From contig VRUF01000001.1 of the NCBI GenBank assembly GCA_019456245.1, forward strand, positions 1 through 27,546: a stretch of 27,546 nt of DNA, in the 5' to 3' direction. Shown here piece by piece: positions 23,179 through 27,546 of the stretch. This stretch comes from Planctomycetota bacterium. GTDB taxonomy: Bacteria > Planctomycetota > Phycisphaerae > Sedimentisphaerales > Anaerohalosphaeraceae. Made by a program: the position numbers and the translations under genes. Below the pieces are notes generated by a model. That model made no database searches and was not told where the DNA came from. It was given only the letters and a program-made list of their open reading frames with translations. Numbering within the stretch: the first letter of the stretch is position 1; each line of letters begins with the position of its first letter.

Positions 23179-23371
23179 TTTGCTCAGTATAATGACGCTC
23201 AAGCCGCTCTAAAGCATGCGAAATACCAGCTCTTGAGACAGTCAAATCAGGAACGTAAAACAGCACAACCGCTTGTTGAGCTTGATCGAAATTGTCGTAA
23301 GCCCCTGAGCTAATTGCCGTAAATATCATTTCTGAATCTGACGTTTGTTGTGCATAAGTTTCGTTACTCAT
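23168..23371 (-). CDS. Small hypothetical protein
   Basis: A 67-residue protein, ATG 23371 with GGGAG seven to eight bases upstream. It is mainly helical and polar, with AISSGAYDNFDQAQQAVVLFY then LTVSRAGISHALERLERHY, and a TEQTND end. No motif or family recognised. It is one member of the run of small genes with shared junctions. Confidence 0.65.
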   Translation of the reverse strand: MSNETYAQQTSDSEMIFTAISSGAYDNFDQAQQAVVLFYVPDLTVSRAGISHALERLERHYTEQTND

Positions 23372-23374
23372 CTC

Positions 23375-23397
23375 ATATCTCCCTCAGTCATTGGTGG
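23375..23397 (-). promoter_or_regulatory. Gene-junction sequence, type A (copy 3)
   Basis: The minus strand reads CCACCAATGACTGAGGGAGA, then TAT. It holds the stop of the 100-residue gene and the GGGAG ribosome site of the next small gene. Confidence 0.6.
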
Positions 23398-23690
23398 CGA
23401 CCAGATACTTGCTCACGGGATGAAATTGTAAATCCACACTGTTCCGCAATCTCGAAACGTTGTGATGCTAAGGTGTGATCTTCCTCAAGTTCTATTCTGT
23501 CTAGAAGAGTTAATAGCATAGTAAATGCCGCAGCTTTTCGCGCCTCGTCAGTCATTAGAGTTTCTACTTCTTGAGGCTCGGCCTCTTTGTCAATCAAAGC
23601 TTGCAGCGCGTCGGCTGCTTCTTGACAGCCAAACTTTGCCCAGAGGTTCGCCTGCTCTCGCATCCAGTCCCAGATTACTTTCTCTTTCAT
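23388..23690 (-). CDS. Small helical hypothetical protein
   Basis: A 100-residue protein. ATG 23690 is preferred to an upstream ATG (23717) because it overlaps the previous stop in the ATGA arrangement used throughout this operon; neither start has a strong ribosome site. The protein is almost all helix: WDWMREQANLWAKFGCQEAA, then AAAFTMLLTLLDRIEL, then ASQRFEIAEQCGF. It is rich in Glu and Ala. Function unknown; a scaffold or host-interaction role cannot be distinguished. Confidence 0.65.
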   Translation of the reverse strand: MKEKVIWDWMREQANLWAKFGCQEAADALQALIDKEAEPQEVETLMTDEARKAAAFTMLLTLLDRIELEEDHTLASQRFEIAEQCGFTISSREQVSGRHQ

Positions 23691-23887
23691 ATTAGATCTT
23701 TCTTCGTTGCGAACCATACAGGAATTTCAATTTCTATGTCGTCACCTTCTTGAAAGGCTTCATCAGAGTAATCGCTGATTAGAGACTTGGGAATCCATAC
23801 GTCCTCTGATAAGCCTGCGTCTATCAGCAGAGATAGATCTCTGTCTTGAATGACCTCACAGCTAATTAGAATGACTTCTTCTTTCAT
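23687..23887 (-). CDS. Conserved-type small phage protein (WIPKS motif)
   Basis: A 66-residue acidic protein, ATG 23887 coupled by ATGA to its upstream neighbour, with AGGAGAGG in the end of that gene. The core reads VWIPKSLISDY, then a DDIEIEIPVWFATKKDLI end. A short domain with WIPKS and a closing W-x-A-x-KKxLI segment recurs, from memory, in phage genomes near replication genes, but I know no function for it. Likely a small beta domain. Confidence 0.7.
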   Translation of the reverse strand: MKEEVILISCEVIQDRDLSLLIDAGLSEDVWIPKSLISDYSDEAFQEGDDIEIEIPVWFATKKDLI

Positions 23888-24087
23888 AATCCTCTCCTAT
23901 GTGCTTCTGCTTGAAGCTTGAATAAACCGAAGTGCGTCCACATCTCCTGTGGATCTTCGACTATGAGTCGTGCCTGATACCACGGCCACTTATGACGACT
24001 ACAGAAGCGAACGAAGAAAACTCCTTCTGGCAACCTGCGAACTTTACCAATGAAATAAGCATCTTCCCAATTAGCTTTCTTCTTCAT
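23884..24087 (-). CDS. Small hypothetical protein
   Basis: A 67-residue basic protein overlapping both neighbours by ATGA. It has a strand-rich first half (DAYFIGKVRRLPEGVFFVRF), then KWPWYQARLIVEDP and a helix (FGLFKLQAEAHRRGL). Basic and aromatic residues suggest binding of nucleic acid or protein. No family recognised. Confidence 0.65.
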   Translation of the reverse strand: MKKKANWEDAYFIGKVRRLPEGVFFVRFCSRHKWPWYQARLIVEDPQEMWTHFGLFKLQAEAHRRGL

Positions 24088-24287
24088 TGGTTATGGTCGT
24101 CTTTATCAGTTGGGGCTGGCCCTATATATGGAATCGGGGCTGGCCTACACCAAGTGTAGATGTTCCGGTCCTTCGAAACTCTTACTCGCATCTCCTTAAT
24201 GCAGTCGGAATATGTATCCTTCAGCATTATAGGGTCACACTTTATTAAGTTTGCCTCAATCCAGCAAACTAATAGCATCCACTCCAT
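24084..24287 (-). CDS. Small hypothetical protein
   Basis: A 67-residue protein; ATG 24287 has AAGGGAA a few bases upstream. The first part is hydrophobic (MLLVCWIEANLIKC), then polar, and the end is Pro-rich (CRPAPIPYIGPAPTDK). Four Cys are spread without a clear finger pattern. Not recognised. Confidence 0.6.
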   Translation of the reverse strand: MEWMLLVCWIEANLIKCDPIMLKDTYSDCIKEMRVRVSKDRNIYTWCRPAPIPYIGPAPTDKDDHNQ

Positions 24288-24302
24288 GATTCCCTTACTC
24301 TC

Positions 24303-24524
24303 TTAAATTGATGGAACCTCTACAATTCCGCGAGGGAAATACTTTAAGTCCATTGTATCATCGTCATACTGAAAAGACCACTTAGGTCCTATAGCATCGA
24401 AGACCTTTTGTCTAGCTTCATTGTAACCCTCGGCGGTCACCTTAAGTAGTACGTCAGCGTCCAACGTAACACCGTCTATTCTGTGAGTGTGGTCCTGCCC
24501 AAACGAGAAGTAGTAAGTTTTCAT
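24303..24524 (-). CDS. Small phage protein (KTYYFSFGQ start)
   Basis: A 73-residue protein. ATG 24524 is chosen over 24542 because AAGGAGG lies eight bases before it. The start KTYYFSFGQDHTH, the ARQKVFDAIGPKW helix-turn and a FQYDDD strand resemble a small conserved phage protein that begins with a beta strand and a Gly-Pro-Lys-Trp turn. Its function is not known to me. It probably has an alpha/beta fold. Confidence 0.7.
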   Translation of the reverse strand: MKTYYFSFGQDHTHRIDGVTLDADVLLKVTAEGYNEARQKVFDAIGPKWSFQYDDDTMDLKYFPRGIVEVPSI

Positions 24525-24545
24525 AGTAGTTTCCTCCTTCATAAT

Positions 24546-24746
24546 TCATTCATCCCTCAGTACCTCAACGGCCCTCTCTAAAATCCCTGCTGCGCGTATA
24601 GGGTCGTCCTCTCCTTCAACCGAAACCTGCCAATGTACCATACCAGTGTTACCATCTTTGACGCCAGTAACATAAGCTACAATAGAGTAATCAGGAGCCT
24701 CATGGAGCTTCTCCAGTCTGCGCTGTGTAAATGATTTATCCTTCAT
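24546..24746 (-). CDS. Small hypothetical protein
   Basis: A 66-residue protein whose ATG overlaps the stop of the methyltransferase gene (ATGA). A basic helix (RRLEKLHEAP) leads into a beta hairpin (YSIVAYVTGVKDGNTGMVHWQVSVEGED) and a final helix (AAGILERAVEVLRDE). The pattern suggests a compact regulatory or accessory fold. No family recognised. Confidence 0.6.
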   Translation of the reverse strand: MKDKSFTQRRLEKLHEAPDYSIVAYVTGVKDGNTGMVHWQVSVEGEDDPIRAAGILERAVEVLRDE

Positions 24747-26038
24747 AATTCATTTATCCTCTGTACACATAGGTTGAAGTATTCCTGCGAGGTCTCCGCG
24801 CCGTAGGCTATGCAACCCTGCCGGTCGGCCGCCTCGAATATAGTTCCACTACCTGCGCAGGGGTCATATATGAGAGAGCCGGGCGGGAAGCTACGGATGA
24901 TGAGGTCCTCGTAGAGTTCGACCGGCTTCTGTGCTTGATGTATCTTGTGTGCGACGGAAGGTATGTGGATTACATCGTTGAAAACTTTGAAAAGCTCATG
25001 CTCCTCGCAGTAGGCATAAAAAATACATTCGTAAGTGCGACGGGGGCCGTGCAGATGATCTGGAATTATACCATTTCCTTTGTCCCATATGATAGGATAC
25101 GGCCAGACATTCCAGTCATTTGCTTGAAATATCCTGTACATTCCCCAGAAATGCTTGTAATCATGGAAGATATAGACAGCACCAGTAGGACTGAACTTGT
25201 CTCTGTTCTCGGCTATTCCATCTGCGATAGATGTAAAGGCTTCCAGAGTATCGTGGTATTTATGCTTGTCGTGGAGAGTGCCTCCTTGACTTCCGAAACT
25301 GTCTGCACCAACTCCGTATGGAGGATCGGCAATGATTCCAGTAAGAGCGCCGTCATTAAGGCGTCCGAGTATTTCAATCCCGTCAGAAGGAAACACTCTG
25401 TGAGGAGAGCTACTAACTTCTTCCGCCGATAAACCTGCCTGAGCCGCACGGAACTCAGAACGGAGCTTCTTCCTGATGATAGCTTCAGCTTCTTTTGTCG
25501 ATTTGGCTTTGCGCACGTCAGGGTCATTACTGTGCTCGCTAATAAGAATAGCTCTCGCAACCTCTGTTTCATCATGGGACGATGCTTGACGGCCTTCGAG
25601 TTTAGCAAACTCTCTCGCTGTGTCCTTCTTTGCCCAGCCGTCCATCTGACTGGAGTGTGTTCGCTCTCCATGTTCATCAATCCTTAATTTGTGGAGCTTA
25701 GCTATCGCGTCGGCTCGTTCGATAGGAGTTAAGTCGGTACGGCGGATATTCTCTTCAAGTTCTATCTCGAAGCGCTCAACGGGAGTGAGATCTCTGAGCA
25801 GTGTAGCAGGAATGTGGCCGGGGCCTATCATATTCCGCCCATGATAATAGTTTCTCTTTATCTGAGTTACAGCGAGGACTCTACGCTGACCGGCTACTAA
25901 AGTAACTCCGTCGTCGGCAACTACAATAGGATGAATGAGGCCGAGCCGCTCAATCGAAACTTGAAGCTCATCTATATCCTCTCGGAGGAACTCCTTACGT
26001 TGGCGGCCTTTAGGTATGATGATGTTTGAGATTCTCAT
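24743..26038 (-). CDS. ParB-like nuclease domain fused to N6/N4 DNA methyltransferase
   Basis: A 431-residue protein; ATG 26038 has GGAG five bases upstream. Residues 1-110 are ParB-like: HPIVV (36-40), AGQRRVLA (49-56) and EENIRRTDLTPIERA (95-109). Residues ~220-431 are a beta-class methyltransferase: DPPY (238-241) precedes the SAM-binding DPCAGSGT (392-399), with KPVELYEDLI between. A charged linker of about 110 residues joins them. DPPY indicates amino-methylation of A (N6) or C (N4). Such fusions occur in phages, where methylation can shield the genome from host restriction while the ParB part adds DNA contacts. The target sequence is unknown. No cognate restriction gene is visible, so this looks like an orphan methylase. 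Confidence 0.9.
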   Translation of the reverse strand: MRISNIIIPKGRQRKEFLREDIDELQVSIERLGLIHPIVVADDGVTLVAGQRRVLAVTQIKRNYYHGRNMIGPGHIPATLLRDLTPVERFEIELEENIRRTDLTPIERADAIAKLHKLRIDEHGERTHSSQMDGWAKKDTAREFAKLEGRQASSHDETEVARAILISEHSNDPDVRKAKSTKEAEAIIRKKLRSEFRAAQAGLSAEEVSSSPHRVFPSDGIEILGRLNDGALTGIIADPPYGVGADSFGSQGGTLHDKHKYHDTLEAFTSIADGIAENRDKFSPTGAVYIFHDYKHFWGMYRIFQANDWNVWPYPIIWDKGNGIIPDHLHGPRRTYECIFYAYCEEHELFKVFNDVIHIPSVAHKIHQAQKPVELYEDLIIRSFPPGSLIYDPCAGSGTIFEAADRQGCIAYGAETSQEYFNLCVQRINEL

Positions 26039-26056
26039 TGAGACTCCAAAGGTGGA

Positions 26057-26119
26057 GGGAACAAGGGTGACTGCCGGGATCGACTAATGCAGCAGCCTTG
26101 GGACACCCCCCTTGTTCCC
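26057..26119. repeat. 11-bp perfect inverted repeat in intergenic region
   Basis: GGGAACAAGGG at 26057-26067 is matched by its exact reverse complement CCCTTGTTCCC at 26109-26119, with 41 bases between. It occupies the only gap of note in the replication operon (26039-26129, 91 bases, no ORF of merit), directly before the ParB-methyltransferase gene. It may be an operator, a ParB-like binding site, a processing signal or an attenuator. The loop is long for an intrinsic terminator and there is no U-run. Confidence 0.6.
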
Positions 26120-26129
26120 CCCGTTTAGC

Positions 26130-26582
26130 TTAGATTCCAGTGACCTTCTTGATATCTTCGTAGATATCTTCGCCGTCGATGCGCTGTCCTACCTGGACGC
26201 GCACCATGACACCACTTAGCATCCCCGGTGACCAAGCTTGCCCTTCAGCATTCTGGCCAGCGGCTTCCCGTAATCTTCCGAGCCGCACGTTCTTGCCTTT
26301 CCCGAAGTCAAGGCCGCCGCGTTCGGTAGTGTCGAGGAAGATGGACTGTCGAATAGCGAGAGGGTCTCGGCCGGTCAACGTCTTCTGCTCAGCGTCGTCG
26401 ATGTTGTAGATCACATCGAGAACGATTGCCTTCTGGCCAACCCTCTCTCCCTTACCGATAGTCACCTCGCGAGCCTCGACCTTGCTGATTTGCGCAGCGT
26501 AGTCTTTGGCTTCGACAGGAATTCTTACAGTCGCAGTGCTTTCCTGGTACTGGGTTTGAACGAATTCTTGTGGACTAAACAT
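26130..26582 (-). CDS. Probable phage ssDNA-binding protein
   Basis: A 150-residue protein with GGAGGAA seven bases before ATG 26582. The N-terminal part is beta-rich (TATVRIPVEAKDYAAQISKVEA, then KAIVLDVIYNID). After it come the RQSIFLD strand, GKNVRLGRLREAAGQN and a closing VMVRVQVGQRIDGEDIYEDIKKV. NVxLGRLREA-x-GQN next to a Sak4-type recombinase gene is a pattern I associate with phage single-strand-binding proteins. Function rests on this resemblance and on neighbours; an OB fold was not tested. It may protect ssDNA during replication and recombination. Confidence 0.65.
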   Translation of the reverse strand: MFSPQEFVQTQYQESTATVRIPVEAKDYAAQISKVEAREVTIGKGERVGQKAIVLDVIYNIDDAEQKTLTGRDPLAIRQSIFLDTTERGGLDFGKGKNVRLGRLREAAGQNAEGQAWSPGMLSGVMVRVQVGQRIDGEDIYEDIKKVTGI

Positions 26583-27152
26583 TTACTTTTCCTCCAGTTG
26601 TATCAGTTGTTGTGTAAAAATAGACACAGGTTGGTAACCTGTATCCGCTGCCATATTAGTGGGCTCCATTACAGAGGTTACACTAATTCTTCTTCTACTC
26701 TTTCGAGTAGGTAAAGTCTTTCGCGCTCGCTGCCAGCAGTGGTGATGCTGGACGTAAGCAGCAGTTGCTTGTAAACTGTGTAGCTTGGCGAACATATTAG
26801 TGTAGGCAGTGTCACTGAGGTTGAAGCTTCCTATTAATCCCTCTATCTGCCTGCCTCTTCGCACGAGGAAATACTTAGAGTGAAAGCTAGATAAATACTT
26901 CCAGCTTATACCTTTGTATACTTTTATCTCTCGCTGGAACTTCGCACAGTCTTCTGGTTGCCTGTGGTTGTAGCCAACGATGATTTGCTTGGGGCACTTG
27001 ATGCAATCGTTAAGATGGGTAAGGAATAATACTAAAGGTGAAGAGTCGTATGCTGTCCATATACCGTAAGTGCCGATGTAAATTCGGTCGGCACCCTTAG
27101 CCAGCTCTGCACACTTTAGTAAATATCCTTCCCACGGGCTAGGCGGTCTCAT
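26583..27152 (-). CDS. PLD-like (HKD) nuclease-fold protein
   Basis: A 189-residue protein starting at ATG 27152, which overlaps the upstream stop by 14 bases. A TTG at 27170 is an alternative; neither has a strong ribosome site. Residues 91-93 (HSK) and GSFN at 108-111 match the HxK...GSxN signature of phospholipase D-superfamily enzymes, with only one HKD half, so a dimer would be needed for activity. HKD proteins in phages include nucleases. The final ~65 residues are His-, Arg- and Ser-rich without known motif. It is embedded between recombinase and SSB-like genes, so DNA processing is inferred. Confidence 0.65.
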   Translation of the reverse strand: MRPPSPWEGYLLKCAELAKGADRIYIGTYGIWTAYDSSPLVLFLTHLNDCIKCPKQIIVGYNHRQPEDCAKFQREIKVYKGISWKYLSSFHSKYFLVRRGRQIEGLIGSFNLSDTAYTNMFAKLHSLQATAAYVQHHHCWQRARKTLPTRKSRRRISVTSVMEPTNMAADTGYQPVSIFTQQLIQLEEK

Positions 27153-27546
27153 GAGAAGCTTCGCTAGCAACTGTCTCGCCCAGTTTAATCTCTGCTGGAG
27201 CGATTATGCCGCCGCGATTTTTCCAGGTGTCAATCAATGGTACAAAGCTGCAGGGCAAATCGGAGCGGATAGGTACATTGCGCCCCTTCACCTCGATGTT
27301 GTATCCGTCAGTGCTCCACTCGAAGCTGCCTTTTGCTTGCTTGGTTTGGATAACGTCGCTGAAATAAATAGGGATAATCGGTGCGAGCTTCTTGCCGAGA
27401 GTGCTGATCATGAGTTGAACTCCACCAGTAATCTCGTCCGGCTCCCGCTCAATGTGACCAGTCATAACGAGGGTGCAGTAAGTCTGTGTGGTGAGGGTGT
27501 CAAGAAAGCGCTTCAATGTGTTTTGCGCTATCTGCCATTCGCCCAT
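27139..27546 (-). CDS. Sak4/RecA-like phage ATPase, C-terminal part only
   Basis: At least 135 residues are visible; the gene runs off the right edge, so the Walker A region is missing and the ATG at 27546 is probably internal. WQIAQNTLKRFLDTL, then LVMTGHIERE (a sensor-type TGH) and GVQLMISTLGKKLAPIIPIYFSDV match the second half of phage RecA-like AAA_24/Sak4 ATPases, single-strand annealing recombinases. The location beside the SSB-like gene supports this. The remainder is Ser/Thr/Asp/Glu-rich. Catalytic residues cannot be checked here. Confidence 0.7.
   Translation of the reverse strand: MGEWQIAQNTLKRFLDTLTTQTYCTLVMTGHIEREPDEITGGVQLMISTLGKKLAPIIPIYFSDVIQTKQAKGSFEWSTDGYNIEVKGRNVPIRSDLPCSFVPLIDTWKNRGGIIAPAEIKLGETVASEASHETA

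Noticed and set aside
24935..25432. 165-codon + strand frame opposite the methyltransferase gene
   Set aside because: Antisense to conserved DPPY-type sequence, and no motif of its own.
26057..26119. Intrinsic terminator at the inverted repeat
   Set aside because: The 41-base spacer and lack of a U-run make it a poor terminator; kept as a repeat of unknown role.
1..27546. tRNA, rRNA, integrase or attachment site
   Set aside because: No cloverleaf-like segment, ribosomal motif or recombinase catalytic pattern was seen on reading both strands; a dedicated scan was not possible.

Overview
The window looks like part of a tailed-phage genome with a short, T7/P22-type tail (podovirus architecture), probably a metagenomic or environmental isolate. 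The evidence is tightly packed, overlapping genes, an almost complete tail and DNA-ejection module, a holin, and a phage-type replication module. There are no ribosomal or tRNA genes and no metabolic operons. The host cannot be named from the sequence. Head genes (portal, capsid, terminase) are absent and presumably lie to the left. The recombinase gene at the right edge is cut by the window.

Left part (1-18314, all + strand): a Rossmann/methyltransferase-like protein; a large Asp-box protein with twelve ~23-residue repeats; a single-span membrane protein and a three-helix holin; a 42-residue basic protein; a T7 gp11-like adaptor; a small tail-fibre-type protein; a glycine-rich adhesin-like protein; a gp12-like tail nozzle protein; and a long tail fibre with its small partner. 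Then come a GNAT-like protein and three internal virion (ejection) proteins. The last is a 1769-residue giant with a zinc-metalloprotease motif and a PLxRFG motif. The order adaptor, nozzle, GNAT-like, small internal, medium internal, giant internal parallels T7 genes 11 to 16, with the receptor-binding genes inserted in the middle.

Right part (18250-27546, all - strand, so transcription runs right to left and converges on the virion genes): the C-terminal half of a RecA/Sak4-like ATPase, a PLD-like nuclease-fold protein, a probable ssDNA-binding protein, a ParB-N6/N4 DNA methyltransferase fusion, eleven small genes (two shorter than 60 codons, found by hand), a uracil-DNA glycosylase-DNA polymerase I fusion, a DUF3987-type primase/helicase-like ATPase, and a small HTH protein. 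The HTH gene overlaps the end of the giant virion gene on the opposite strand. Together they form a replication, recombination and DNA-modification module.

The features that stand out are the UDG-polymerase fusion with altered active-site residues, the ParB-methyltransferase gene next to an 11-bp inverted repeat, near-identical junction sequences between several small genes, and a 137-nt out-of-frame gene overlap. I saw no tRNA, rRNA, CRISPR array, insertion sequence or integrase.
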